Shown here in pieces: positions 26,392 through 34,840 of a DNA stretch of 64,000 nt (the first letter of the stretch is position 1; each line of letters begins with the position of its first letter). The translations under genes and the position numbers were made by a program. The notes under the pieces were generated by a model. The model had not been told where the DNA came from and did no database searches. It was given only the letters and a program-made list of their open reading frames with translations. Source of the DNA: Mycobacterium dioxanotrophicus (GTDB taxonomy: Bacteria > Actinomycetota > Actinomycetes > Mycobacteriales > Mycobacteriaceae); the NCBI RefSeq assembly GCF_002157835.1, contig NZ_CP020813.1:1-64000 (forward strand), written 5' to 3'.

Positions 26392-27032
26392 GAGTCCATT
26401 CCGGCCGCGCGCAGGAATCGCTGCTGGTAGCGACGGTCAACGCCCGACGATCTGGTCAGTGCGCCGCCGCAGCTCAGATCCCGCATCACCTGGTACCGCT
26501 CACCGGCGCCGGCCGCGCCCAGCCGCGTCAGCGCCTCTGCGGTCTCGGCGGCCCTGACGCCTACGCGAGCGGGGTTGTCCAGCAGCGACGTCTCGATGCC
26601 AAGGCGACCCAGCACCGTCGCTAGGGTCAGCATCATTGGCACCGACGGGCAGTACACCTTCATGCCGTGCCGGGTGAACCGTGACGCCGCATGCACCGCG
26701 CCCCTGCCGATACCTTCGGCCTCAACCAGCCCGCGGCCGAACGCCCACCGGCCGTCTTCATGTAACCCATACCGCCGCAGCGTCTCTCGTGGCCTCGGAA
26801 CGTGAACCACGCCTGGCCGCGGGGAACACACGGTTGGCTCGACCAGGGTGTCGAGCACCCATCGCGCGGTGGCCTGGTGAGCGAACTCGAACTGCAGCCC
26901 ACCGCCTACCCGCCGGTGCGGGGTGAAGGCCAGCAGTGCCCCCAGATGCACGACACGCACTTGGGCGCTCGACGATAACCGGCACAGCTCGACACGCACC
27001 GCGGTTGCGAGCTCATCCATCGCCTCACTCAC
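26388..27032 (-). CDS. WhiA-like regulator
   Basis: 214 residues. The opening MSEAMDELATAVRVELCRLS, then the segment AASRFTRHGMKVYCPSVPMM followed by LATVLGRLGIETSLLDNPAR and AAETAEALTRLGAAG, parallels the LAGLIDADG-fold N-terminal domain of WhiA. It ends shortly after, with only a short basic tail (YQQRFLRAAG), and may lack the full C-terminal HTH domain of chromosomal WhiA (~325 residues). It overlaps the whiB gene upstream by 8 bp. WhiA and WhiB co-activate promoters in Streptomyces, so the pairing is suggestive. Confidence 0.55.
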   Translation of the reverse strand: MSEAMDELATAVRVELCRLSSSAQVRVVHLGALLAFTPHRRVGGGLQFEFAHQATARWVLDTLVEPTVCSPRPGVVHVPRPRETLRRYGLHEDGRWAFGRGLVEAEGIGRGAVHAASRFTRHGMKVYCPSVPMMLTLATVLGRLGIETSLLDNPARVGVRAAETAEALTRLGAAGAGERYQVMRDLSCGGALTRSSGVDRRYQQRFLRAAGMDS

Positions 27033-27366
27033 GCCGGCATCCCTTGCCAGGGCGGGGTGAGGCCGCGCCCGCTGACACCGCGGCGATCTCGCGCAACTGA
27101 TTCATCGCTGCGGCCCAACCTTTGCTCTTGCGGCGCTCGGGGACGAACACACCCGCATAGATCCCGGACTGCTGCTCGGCGGCGACGGCCTCGGCCGCGC
27201 ACCGTCTCCGAACCGGGCAGCGCTGGCACATCTGTTGCAGATAGGTCCACACCGGCTGCGCGGGCCTCCGCTCGGATGTCCAGAGCTCAGGAGCATCGGG
27301 AGTCTCGCGAAAGCACACCGCCTCGGCTCCCCAATGCTCCTCCGTAACCGCGGGCAGTGATGTCAT
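27025..27366 (-). CDS. WhiB-family iron-sulfur transcription factor
   Basis: 113 residues from ATG 27366 (ATGA overlap with the MazG-like gene). The four cluster-binding cysteines are C18, C47, C50 and C56 (C-x28-C-x2-C-x5-C). The turn usually written GVWGG is GIYAGVF here (68-74), a departure that may alter the partner surface contacting the sigma factor. A basic tail follows (ERRKSKGW), as needed for DNA contact. Confidence 0.88.
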   Translation of the reverse strand: MTSLPAVTEEHWGAEAVCFRETPDAPELWTSERRPAQPVWTYLQQMCQRCPVRRRCAAEAVAAEQQSGIYAGVFVPERRKSKGWAAAMNQLREIAAVSAGAASPRPGKGCRRE

Positions 27367-27893
27367 CGCACCAGGCCCTGCATGGGCGACCGCCCGGAAA
27401 TCTCGGCGATGAACCGAACCGCCATCGCCGCCACACGAACCGCGGCCGGGCGCGCCGGGTCGTCGAAGCGCACCGCCGACCACAGGGACTCGTATTCGCG
27501 CTTGAGATAACCGAACCCTTCATGACTGGACGCCAATGTCCGGCCGACCGGCCCGACATCACCGATGGCGCAGTGGCATTCCCGCGCGGCCGCCGCGTAG
27601 CGCTGCGATGCTGGCCCACTCTCGTAGAGGTCGGCAACGAACCGCAGCGCCATAGCGCCGACCTGCACTGCCTCGGCACGCGCTCTGCCGATCCGGTTGG
27701 CCCGGACCTCGTCCCAAAGCTCGTCGACCTCCTCAGCCAGCACCATCGCCGCTTCCTCGGCCGAGCAGAAGACGCCCGGGAATGCCTCCAGCGCCGCGCG
27801 TAGTTCATCACCGATCGCCAGTTCGGCATTGCGGCAACGGTCTTCGGCGTCGATGGTGGCGCAGGCGCTGAACATCAGGCGCGGAGTTCTCAT
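27363..27893 (-). CDS. MazG-like (all-alpha NTP pyrophosphatase-like) protein, duplicated
   Basis: 176 residues from ATG 27893. Two similar helical units are visible: LAEEVDELWDEVR followed by EAVQVGAMALRFVADL, and REYESLWSAVRFDDP followed by VRVAAMAVRFIAEI. The first has the E-E-x-x-E metal-binding pattern of MazG-like phage proteins; the second is degenerate. A house-cleaning or alarmone/dNTP hydrolase role is inferred. Coupled on both sides by ATGA overlaps. Confidence 0.6.
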   Translation of the reverse strand: MRTPRLMFSACATIDAEDRCRNAELAIGDELRAALEAFPGVFCSAEEAAMVLAEEVDELWDEVRANRIGRARAEAVQVGAMALRFVADLYESGPASQRYAAAARECHCAIGDVGPVGRTLASSHEGFGYLKREYESLWSAVRFDDPARPAAVRVAAMAVRFIAEISGRSPMQGLVR

Positions 27894-28228
27894 GATCCGA
27901 CCAGCTCTCGCACCGGGTGGAGCAACGCCATGCACCCCGCGCAGGCGTCATCACCGGGAACGCTGGGGGACCCACATACCGTGCACGCTGCGGTGCACGT
28001 CCAGCACGCCATCTGTCCCTCGATGCGTACCGGGTCAACGGGCAATCGCCCACACATCGGGCAGGTAGCGAACACCGATGGCACCGCACGGCGGCGATGA
28101 CCAGCGGCCACTCCGTTGTGCAGGCCCAACGCGCACGCCGGGGCGGCGACTACGGCAGATAAATCAGCTTCTCGGGTTGATTCGGCTGTAGAGCAGCCGC
28201 TACCCTGAGTATGACCGTGCAAAGTCAA
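27890..28228 (-). CDS. Zinc-ribbon protein, first gene of the coupled operon
   Basis: Up to 112 residues; the real start is uncertain (TTG 28228 or a downstream GTG). The C-terminal half has four CxxC knuckles (CPMC, CWTC, CTVC and CAGC), giving two zinc ribbons likely to act in protein-protein or nucleic acid contacts. The stop overlaps the next start (ATGA). An operator-like GCTACCCTGAG (28199-28209) lies at the very 5' end. Confidence 0.6.
   Translation of the reverse strand: MTLHGHTQGSGCSTAESTREADLSAVVAAPACALGLHNGVAAGHRRRAVPSVFATCPMCGRLPVDPVRIEGQMACWTCTAACTVCGSPSVPGDDACAGCMALLHPVRELVGS
28199..28209. promoter_or_regulatory. Shared operator half-site
   Basis: GCTACCCTGAG, identical to 24493-24503. 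TTGACT on the minus strand at 28228-28223 could be a -35 element 14-20 bp upstream of this motif. Confidence 0.4.
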
Positions 28229-28449
28229 CTCCTCTCAGTGGGAGACCCGGGACGCAGAAGTTGCGGTCTGTCGTCCTAACCCAGATCAGCCCTCCGTTTT
28301 CGCCGGGGGGTTGGTCTATTTCTGGGCCCGGGTCATCGCTATGAAGATGTCCGATTGACGGCTCCTGGGGTCAGCGCCCGGCTCCGCCATCGCTCACAGA
28401 GGCAGCGGCATCACCTCATTCGCCAACCGTGGAGCGTGCTGCGCGCTCA
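28229..28449. other. Intergenic region between winged-helix gene and operon
   Basis: About 220 bp with no supported gene. It holds GC-rich short palindromes (for example around CCCGGG at 28246 and GGGCCCGGG near 28326) and is where the promoter of the six-gene minus-strand operon must lie. Confidence 0.35.
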
Positions 28450-28788
28450 TCACCGCCGCCCTCGTTTATCGGTGCAGCCCTCGACGTGGCGGCGCGCTTG
28501 CTCGGAGGCCACTGACGGCCGCGCCCAATACACCGTGCGGCCGCGGCTTTCCACGCGTTCGACGACTCCATGTCGACGCAGACGCACCAGCGTCCGGTAG
28601 ACACCTGACTCGACCGCCCACGCACCGAACCCAGCCTCAAGGGCCCGGTGCCGGAACTCCGCCGTCGAAATCGCCCGCCCGGCAGAGCCGTCGATGACAG
28701 CCTGCAGGAATGCACCCAACTCGGCCCTCGGTTCATCGCCGAGGTCAGGGGCGTGATGAGGCTCCCACTGGGCCGTCGCAGTCTGCAT
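28450..28788 (-). CDS. Winged-helix DNA-binding protein
   Basis: 112 residues. The core ISTAEFRHRALEAGFGAWAV followed by GVYRTLVRLRRHGVVERVES and a basic TVYW wing reads as a winged helix-turn-helix of the PadR/IclR size class. It lies 13 bp downstream of the second whiB gene and is probably co-transcribed. It may regulate the adjacent operon; target unknown. Confidence 0.6.
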   Translation of the reverse strand: MQTATAQWEPHHAPDLGDEPRAELGAFLQAVIDGSAGRAISTAEFRHRALEAGFGAWAVESGVYRTLVRLRRHGVVERVESRGRTVYWARPSVASEQARRHVEGCTDKRGRR

Positions 28789-28801
28789 TTCTGTGGTCCG
28801 G

Positions 28802-29347
28802 CTATCCGGTGGGTGCGTGCGCGGACATCGCCAGGGTCAGCGGCAACACCAGCTGTGCCTCCGCTGCACCCCGCGTCGGCGTGTAGTCCGCCAGCTCGAT
28901 CACCTCGGCGCCGACTCCATCACTGCCGCTGCTGTCACCGGCCGGCTCTGGGGCGTCAACGTCCTGCACACCCTGCGCGTCACCGACGCTCTCAGAGCAC
29001 GCATCACCTGCGGCACGGCGAGACAGGACCTGCGCCACTTCCGCTCCCGGTGAGCGCGCCGGACCGATGTCCAGGCCGGCGATGATGCGTAGTTCCTTGC
29101 GGTTGCGTTTCAAGCCGGGGCCTGGCGCCAGCCGATATCCGCCCCAGACGCCATGCTCGGGCTGCGGATCCAGGGTTAGGGCGCGCAGGGCGCAACGGGA
29201 CTGATAGAAGCACGACCAGCAGTCCGCGGCCGCTTCAGCGTCGGGCAGCTGCCCCTCGGGGAACCAGCGCTCGGGATCACCCTGGAAGCACGGGGTCATC
29301 TGCTCGGGTTCAGTGTCACGCATCTGGTGTTTGGTCACCTTGTGCAT
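28802..29347 (-). CDS. WhiB-family iron-sulfur transcription factor, long form
   Basis: 181 residues from ATG 29347 (GGAGG seven bases upstream). Cysteines C20, C43, C46 and C52 (C-x22-C-x2-C-x5-C) and the GVWGG turn at 66-70 are canonical. The ~100-residue C-terminal extension is acidic and unusual for the family. Two WhiB genes plus a WhiA-like gene within 3 kb point to a dedicated regulatory block. Confidence 0.9.
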   Translation of the reverse strand: MHKVTKHQMRDTEPEQMTPCFQGDPERWFPEGQLPDAEAAADCWSCFYQSRCALRALTLDPQPEHGVWGGYRLAPGPGLKRNRKELRIIAGLDIGPARSPGAEVAQVLSRRAAGDACSESVGDAQGVQDVDAPEPAGDSSGSDGVGAEVIELADYTPTRGAAEAQLVLPLTLAMSAHAPTG

Positions 29348-29677
29348 GGGGGCGCCTCCATCGTGGTGAAGGCGCTGATGAGCGCAGAGTTGGGCACGAC
29401 AAAGCTCCTCATGTGTCAGAGATTGGTGATCGCCGAAGCGTCGGGGCGTCCAGGCGCGACGAAGACAGCACTTCCTGGTGCGCGGAAATGGTTCCTGTGC
29501 AAGCGAATTCGTGATCGAGATTCGTTCCCCGGGTTCGGCTGCTGACGGCCTGCTGGCCGCTTGAGTGCGAACGTGTTACCCGGGGGTGGTTACCAGTGAC
29601 TCCTCAGCGGGCGCTCCCTCCGGTCTGTGTGACCTAACGCCCCGAACGTATCAAAGCACCGAACACGTTGGCAACAT
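29348..29677. other. Intergenic region
   Basis: About 330 bp, lower GC than its surroundings, with no supported gene. It separates the WhiB gene from the XRE repressor; both run on the minus strand. I see no clear terminator or operator. Confidence 0.35.
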
Positions 29678-30379
29678 TTACCGAGAAGTCGTTGTGTCGT
29701 GCACTTCTGATAGTCGCCTGACCAGTGACATTGCATATGAGCGCTCGGATACCGGGAGCTGCGGAATCAAAGGTGCCAACAAAGTCAGCGTTTGCTCGAC
29801 GCGACCCTGAATCTCCGTGAACATCGCGAGACGAGCTGACTCGGCCACACCGTCGGCTCGCGCCATCTGCACCGCACTCTCGGCAAATCCCAGGACCGCC
29901 TCCGCCATCTGCAAGGTTGCGTCAGCCGCTGGCGGCACCACCCCAGCCCCGGATGTCTCACCACCGGTGATTGCCTCCCGAAGGTCTGATTCGGGAACGC
30001 CGTATAGGTCGGCGAGCACCGGACGTAGCGCCGCCGGCGGGGAGTACTTGCCGAGCTCCCATCCCGAGACCGCCGAGGGTGCCACATTGATGCGCTTGGC
30101 CAGCGCAGCCTGGGTGAGGCCGGCCGCGATCCTGAAGTGCTTGAGCTCCCAACGCTGCCGCGCCGGCATCTCCAGAAAGTCGACGAGATCGCCACCGAAA
30201 AAGTCCACGATCTTGGTCAGCAGCTTCAGCGACGGCGTGGAACGACCGCTATAGAGACTGCTCAGCGTCGTTGGAGTCACGCCCAGGCCGGCGGCGATCG
30301 CCTTCTTGGTCATCCCCGCCTTGTCGCAGGCCTCGCGAAATGCTTTGGCGGAGAAAAAGTCAGAAGTATTGTCTGCCAT
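29678..30379 (-). CDS. XRE-family repressor with two HTH domains
   Basis: 233 residues. Two Cro/C1-type helix-turn-helix domains stand in tandem: MTKKAIAAGLGVTPTTLSSL at ~23-42 and LTQAALAKRINVAPSAVSGW at ~88-107. The C-terminal half is helical and may dimerise. Tandem XRE domains recognising two sites are typical of prophage and conjugative-element switches. It lies at the left border of the transfer region and is a candidate master repressor for it; that role is inference. Confidence 0.8.
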   Translation of the reverse strand: MADNTSDFFSAKAFREACDKAGMTKKAIAAGLGVTPTTLSSLYSGRSTPSLKLLTKIVDFFGGDLVDFLEMPARQRWELKHFRIAAGLTQAALAKRINVAPSAVSGWELGKYSPPAALRPVLADLYGVPESDLREAITGGETSGAGVVPPAADATLQMAEAVLGFAESAVQMARADGVAESARLAMFTEIQGRVEQTLTLLAPLIPQLPVSERSYAMSLVRRLSEVHDTTTSR

Positions 30380-30479
30380 CAGCGGGTCATCCGACCCGGG
30401 CAGTCACTGCCGAAGCCGACCAACCTGGTCGCACAGGGAACCGTGGCGCCAGACCGTGACTTCACGAGCCGTGAAGCCT

Positions 30480-30779
30480 TCAGTAGCCATGGATCGCGGC
30501 AGCGCTGCCCTGATCGCCAGCGACATACCTCCCGGCCGCGGCGCGGAGGTCCTCGGCATGTTTGGCGAAGTGTTCGGCCACCGCGGTCCCCGAGGCCAGC
30601 ATGGCCTGCTGGAACTCGCCGACCGCAGCCGTGAACTCCGCGCCCACCGGTCCGTATCCGGTCTGCATCGCTGCAAGCAGCTCGGCGTCGGGCTGGACGT
30701 TGGCTGCAACCTCGGAGGCCACCAGATCGTTGGCCGCCGCGAACTGCAGTATGTCCTGATCATCGACGCGCAGATTCAT
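30480..30779 (-). CDS. EspC-like ESX secretion-associated protein
   Basis: 99 residues from ATG 30779 (MNLRVDDQDILQFAAANDLV). It contains MQTGYGPVGAEFTAAVGEFQ, closely matching the EspC-like protein at 10415-10873, followed by EHFAKHAEDLRAAAGRYVAG. It is compact, without the Pro-rich tail of its paralogue. The gene borders the transfer cluster and its membrane proteins, consistent with a secreted or surface partner of that machinery. Confidence 0.75.
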   Translation of the reverse strand: MNLRVDDQDILQFAAANDLVASEVAANVQPDAELLAAMQTGYGPVGAEFTAAVGEFQQAMLASGTAVAEHFAKHAEDLRAAAGRYVAGDQGSAAAIHGY

Positions 30780-30874
30780 GGCAAAAAGGCTATAGCTGTA
30801 ACTCAGCTGCAAGCAAGACCACCCAAAGCGGGCTCCACCAGTATGAACAGGCGCCACGCAGCGCCGGACGCTGA

Positions 30875-31537
30875 TCACGAGTGACTTGACCACCAGGTGT
30901 ACAGCTCCGCGAGCGCGCGATCAGTCGGCGCTCCGCGCGCCACTACCAGCAGCGAGCGCGCTGTGTCAGTCCATGCCACCGTTGAGGCCTGGGCGTCGAG
31001 ACCGCAGACCAAGGTGCCGACCGGTTGGCCGGCACCACTGCGACGCCACGGCCCCGGCGACTGGATGTTGCCGGGGCAAACCACCACATCAAGACCCTCG
31101 ACGACGCTGCCAAAGGCTGCATCGAGGTCGGCGCGCTCAGTGATCGCGGTGTAGGTCGAGGTAGCGGGCCCGCCCGGGTCCAAGTTGCGCGCACAATCGA
31201 CCGTGGCCGCCGCCGACGGCGCAGGTTCGACGGCAGCGCACGCCTGCGAGGGATACCCAGCCGGCAGCAGTGCCATCACCTGATCGGCCTCCGACTCATC
31301 GGAGCTGGTATCCACCGCGGACTCCTCGACCGCCACCCGCGGGCTGTCGGCCGCGTCCTGCGAAGATCCGGGAGAGCGGACCATCAGCCACCCGCCGGTG
31401 ACCACCGCGGCAACCACCACACCGGCGGCGACGCCCGCCCACAGCAAACGTCCCCCCCAACGTGGACGCGTCGGCGAGTCGTAGAATCGCTGCCACGGGT
31501 TGTCCCCGTGGGCGGGTCCAGGAGAGAGTCCGGCCAT
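30875..31537 (-). CDS. Single-pass membrane protein with extracytoplasmic domain
   Basis: 220 residues. A cytoplasmic N-terminus (with NPWQRFYDSPTRPRWGG) precedes a membrane helix at ~31-52. The outer domain has four cysteines and a C-terminal SLLVVARGAPTDRALAELYT followed by WWSSHS, a layout seen in mycobacterial sensor-like outer domains. It diverges from the 31612 gene across ~75 bp. Probable envelope accessory factor of the transfer region. Confidence 0.6.
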   Translation of the reverse strand: MAGLSPGPAHGDNPWQRFYDSPTRPRWGGRLLWAGVAAGVVVAAVVTGGWLMVRSPGSSQDAADSPRVAVEESAVDTSSDESEADQVMALLPAGYPSQACAAVEPAPSAAATVDCARNLDPGGPATSTYTAITERADLDAAFGSVVEGLDVVVCPGNIQSPGPWRRSGAGQPVGTLVCGLDAQASTVAWTDTARSLLVVARGAPTDRALAELYTWWSSHS

Positions 31538-31611
31538 GCCTGCCAGTATGACCGATGTTACCGCAGCAGTGGCTCTGGAGAACGCGTGTCCACACTGCCA
31601 GCATTGAAGTC

Positions 31612-32760
31612 ATGACCAACCCGCTCCAGACAATCCTGGCCGACCCGGAATTACGCGTGTGGCCCACCCGGAATCACACCGCGGAACCGGACGGGACGCA
31701 CGATCTGGACGCGCAGAACATTGCCGCAGAAAGCAATGATCAGACCGGTTCGCAGGTAGGCAAAGATGTGGACGCTGAAGCGGCTATTTCGCGTATAAAC
31801 GCGTTACTGGAGCCTGCGTCAGAATTCGACAGGGCGACCAATACCGCGCCAAATCTGCAGCCCGCCGCTGAGGTTGTCGAATTTAATACCTCGGCGCCTG
31901 CAGATTACGCTCCCGACCCGGACGCACAATCTGGCGCGGACTCTCAGTCTTGTCCTTCGGAGGAAGGCACCACCTCGCCGCGCGGGTTCGACGATATCGC
32001 CGCCAAACCGAATGCTGTCGCAGACAGGGTTGCGCAATTCCGGGAATGGCTGAGCGCCGGCGGCTGGAAGAGTCCTAAAACGCTGGGTTCGGTCGCCGCG
32101 GTCGCCGTGGTGCTGGTGACTATCGCGTTGTCAGGCTCCGGCACGGACCCGGCGGCACCGTCGGCACAGATTGCCGCCGAGCCGCCTCCGATCGCCCAGA
32201 GCTCGCCGGGGCCTGCAGCTGCACCAGTAGGTTCCGACGTCCCCTTGGGCCCCGAATCGGTGTTGTCGGCGACCGCCCGGTGCCCGGCTCCCAGCTCGGA
32301 TCCGATGAATGCCCTGCGCCCTGAGAGCACGCAGCCCTGGGTGTGCGTCCGGGCCTGGCAAGTCGACGGCCAGCTACTAGAGATTGTCTTCGACCGGCCC
32401 TATGTCATCAGCTCGGTTGGGATCATGCCCGGCGCAAGCACTGAGGTCGACGGTCAAGACCAGTGGGTCAAGTACCGCACGGTCAGCCGGCTCACGTGGA
32501 GCTTCAACGACCCCGCTCGAACGAAGGTCTCCCAGACAACCGGGGATCGCCGCGAACTCATGGTCACTCCGGTCGCCGCGACAGGTTGCAGGTCCGCTCC
32601 GGACTGTCCCGTAATCGCCTCGGCGGTCACCATCACCATCGAAAAGACCAGCGAGCCGTCCAACCCGGGCAGTCTGCAGTCTCCGGGATCAGGTCTGGGT
32701 GCGGACTACACGGCATTCGCAGTCAGCCACCTGGAAATCGTGGGGCACCCGGCCGGCTAA
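31612..32760 (+). CDS. Membrane-anchored protein with discoidin-like domain
   Basis: 382 residues from ATG 31612. A long acidic, polar cytoplasmic region (~150 residues) is followed by a membrane helix (TLGSVAAVAVVLVTIALSG) and an outer domain with WVCVRAWQVDGQLLEIVFDR and YVISSVGIMPG, a pattern similar to galactose-binding/discoidin-like domains. It is the first plus-strand gene ahead of the T4SS cluster. A role in cell-surface contact is possible but unproven. Confidence 0.6.
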   Translation: MTNPLQTILADPELRVWPTRNHTAEPDGTHDLDAQNIAAESNDQTGSQVGKDVDAEAAISRINALLEPASEFDRATNTAPNLQPAAEVVEFNTSAPADYAPDPDAQSGADSQSCPSEEGTTSPRGFDDIAAKPNAVADRVAQFREWLSAGGWKSPKTLGSVAAVAVVLVTIALSGSGTDPAAPSAQIAAEPPPIAQSSPGPAAAPVGSDVPLGPESVLSATARCPAPSSDPMNALRPESTQPWVCVRAWQVDGQLLEIVFDRPYVISSVGIMPGASTEVDGQDQWVKYRTVSRLTWSFNDPARTKVSQTTGDRRELMVTPVAATGCRSAPDCPVIASAVTITIEKTSEPSNPGSLQSPGSGLGADYTAFAVSHLEIVGHPAG

Positions 32761-33147
32761 CCGCCGGCGGGCCTCAGCCGCTAGCCATGTTACCCATCCC
32801 CGTTGCCGTCATGGCCGCATACCTGCAACCGGGCTCGGTAGCACGTTATCTACGCAGCTCAGCTAGATCGGCAGCAGACCACCCATGCCTGAAAGCCATG
32901 AAGCTGGCCGTGTTGGACTCCTCGCATGCCAGCCGGGCGTGCTATCCAGAATGCTAGCAACTTATCAGCTAACGACCCGTGTCAGCGTCTCGGCTCCTCG
33001 CTTGCCTCCGGCCGCTCAGTGCCGAGCGTAGCACATGGTGTCAAGCATAGCGAACGATTCATATGCCGCTACCGCCTCGGCCAACCCCGGAGTCGCCAAG
33101 GTGAGCTCCTCTGGAAAACGACCGGCACCAGCGGCATCGTCTTAAGC
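32761..33147. other. Region without a supported gene before tcpC
   Basis: About 390 bp. The TcpC frame is open through part of it (from 32926), but that extension is not protein-like and lacks a ribosome site. The region likely holds the promoter of the T4SS operon; AT-richer patches occur near 32,940-32,970. Confidence 0.35.
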
Positions 33148-34122
33148 GTGAGCTTCCGACCCACCGCCGCAGACCGACTCCACCGAGCCTGGGCCCGCCG
33201 CCATGCCCACCGCCGTACCGTGCAGCGGGCGGCTACCGTCACCTGCCTAGCGTTGGGCGCCATCGGTGGACTCGGAACGTTGGCGGGCGCTTGCTCCCCC
33301 GACACCTCTGTCACGGCCGAGCAGATGGCGGTCACTCTCAATCGATCGGTAGCAGTCGAAGGCTTCGCCGATGCCTTCATCAACGCCTATCTCAGCGGCG
33401 CTAAAGGCCCCACTGCGCTGCCGCTGACAGCATTCACTTCCGTCCCCATCACCGCACCCCCGGTGCCAGTGAGCGTGATCAAGACAGCCCCCTGGTCAGC
33501 CCGGCCACAAGACAGCGGCTACGCCAATATCGACTACTGGTCGGTCGTGATCGGCGCCTTCGTCAAACCGCTCGGCAAATCGCCGCAGCTGTGGTTCTAC
33601 CAAGTCCCAGTCGCCGTCGTCGATGGAGCACCGCGGGTCACCTCGGCCCCCGCATTCCTCAACGGGCCACCCCCCGGATACGACCCCGAACTGGCCTACC
33701 CCGTCGACGTCCTCGCCCACAGCGACCCAGCCGACACCGTGACGGGATTCCTCGAATCCTGGCTGTCTGGAACCGGTGACATCACCCGCTACAGCACCGC
33801 CCCCGGCATCAGCGCCTTCCCGGAAACCCCATTCACCCGAATCACCAGTACCTCACTCAAATCCACCACCGAAATACCCACCCGACCTGCCGAGGGATTC
33901 AGCACACAAGTACTTGCCACAATTACCGCACAGGACCGAGACCGAATAACTCAAACACTCAGCTACCCACTGACAATCTCCTACCGCACCAACAAATGGT
34001 TTGTCACCGATATCGACCTCGCACCAAAACTCGGAGGACGACTGAGTGAAACCGCCGCAACCACCGCGGCCAACACCCCGACTACTACGCCGCCCTATTC
34101 ACGACCGACACTCCCGCGGTAA
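33148..34122 (+). CDS. TcpC/VirB8-like conjugal transfer protein
   Basis: 324 residues from GTG 33148. A basic N-terminus and one membrane helix (TVTCLALGAIGGLGTLAGA) are followed by two NTF2-like domains (for example VEGFADAFINAYLSGAKG and DPADTVTGFLESWLSGTGD), the hallmark of TcpC of Gram-positive conjugation systems. The protein forms part of the transfer channel on the outer side of the membrane. It heads a run of closely spaced transfer genes. Confidence 0.82.
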   Translation: MSFRPTAADRLHRAWARRHAHRRTVQRAATVTCLALGAIGGLGTLAGACSPDTSVTAEQMAVTLNRSVAVEGFADAFINAYLSGAKGPTALPLTAFTSVPITAPPVPVSVIKTAPWSARPQDSGYANIDYWSVVIGAFVKPLGKSPQLWFYQVPVAVVDGAPRVTSAPAFLNGPPPGYDPELAYPVDVLAHSDPADTVTGFLESWLSGTGDITRYSTAPGISAFPETPFTRITSTSLKSTTEIPTRPAEGFSTQVLATITAQDRDRITQTLSYPLTISYRTNKWFVTDIDLAPKLGGRLSETAATTAANTPTTTPPYSRPTLPR

Positions 34123-34160
34123 TTACGGCCACCGACAACAGCCCGAAAGGAACAATAACC

Positions 34161-34412
34161 ATGAGCGGAATCACGCAAGTACTCTTGAACCTCTCCACCG
34201 AGGTCCGCGGAATCATCATCGCAGTTATCACCATCATCGCCCTCATAATGAGCGCGGTCGTCTTCGCACAATCACGCGGATCGGTCACCAAAGTGCTCGT
34301 CGTTCTCGCCTCATCGGTCGTCGCGGGAATCGTTGTGTGGCAGCTGCCCGACCTCATCCGCCTGGGCGTCAGCGACGCGCCCAACCTCACCGGCATCAAC
34401 AGCCGCTACTGA
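34161..34412 (+). CDS. Small two-helix membrane protein (VirB2/TrbC-like)
   Basis: 83 residues with two membrane helices (IIIAVITIIALIMSAVVFA and VLVVLASSVVAGIVVWQL) joined by a short basic loop. Size and topology match pilin-like VirB2/TrbC proteins or small channel subunits of Gram-positive T4SS. GAAAGG precedes the ATG. It lies between tcpC and the VirB3-like gene. Confidence 0.65.
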   Translation: MSGITQVLLNLSTEVRGIIIAVITIIALIMSAVVFAQSRGSVTKVLVVLASSVVAGIVVWQLPDLIRLGVSDAPNLTGINSRY

Positions 34413-34423
34413 GCCCGCCCCCT

Positions 34424-34840
34424 ATGAGCTCGACCATCGACGTCACCGTCTACACGCTCGCCCGCAAATTCCCCAAGCTGATCGGGAAGTTCGCGAACGG
34501 CAAACCGGTACCCCTAGGCCCCTATACCTATCTGCAGGTCGCAACCCTCATCGTCGGCGTCGTCACACTGCTGACGATCGTCGGCGTGTTCGACCCGCCC
34601 AAGCTGCCCGCCTTGTTCGTCGGAGCCGCCATCATCGGCCCCACTGTGGTCGCTGTACGCCGCATCGGGTTCAGCATGGCGCGTACCAGCTCGCGGATGA
34701 TCTGGACCAGCCGAGCGTGGACACAGCGCAAGCCACTGAGCACCGGCGGCCGCGAAATCACCGCCCCCCATTCCGGACGGGCACCCCTGACCCCAACTGG
34801 CGGCCGCCGTGACGTCTTCGAAATGGACACGACCCACTGA
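34424..34840 (+). CDS. VirB3/TcpE/PrgI-like membrane protein
   Basis: 138 residues from ATG 34424. A short N-terminal segment (VYTLARKFPKLIGKFANGKP) precedes two adjacent membrane helices (~40-80), then a basic cytoplasmic tail. Position directly ahead of the VirB4 ATPase, with TGATG overlap, is that of VirB3/PrgI proteins. It probably docks VirB4 to the membrane. Confidence 0.65.
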   Translation: MSSTIDVTVYTLARKFPKLIGKFANGKPVPLGPYTYLQVATLIVGVVTLLTIVGVFDPPKLPALFVGAAIIGPTVVAVRRIGFSMARTSSRMIWTSRAWTQRKPLSTGGREITAPHSGRAPLTPTGGRRDVFEMDTTH

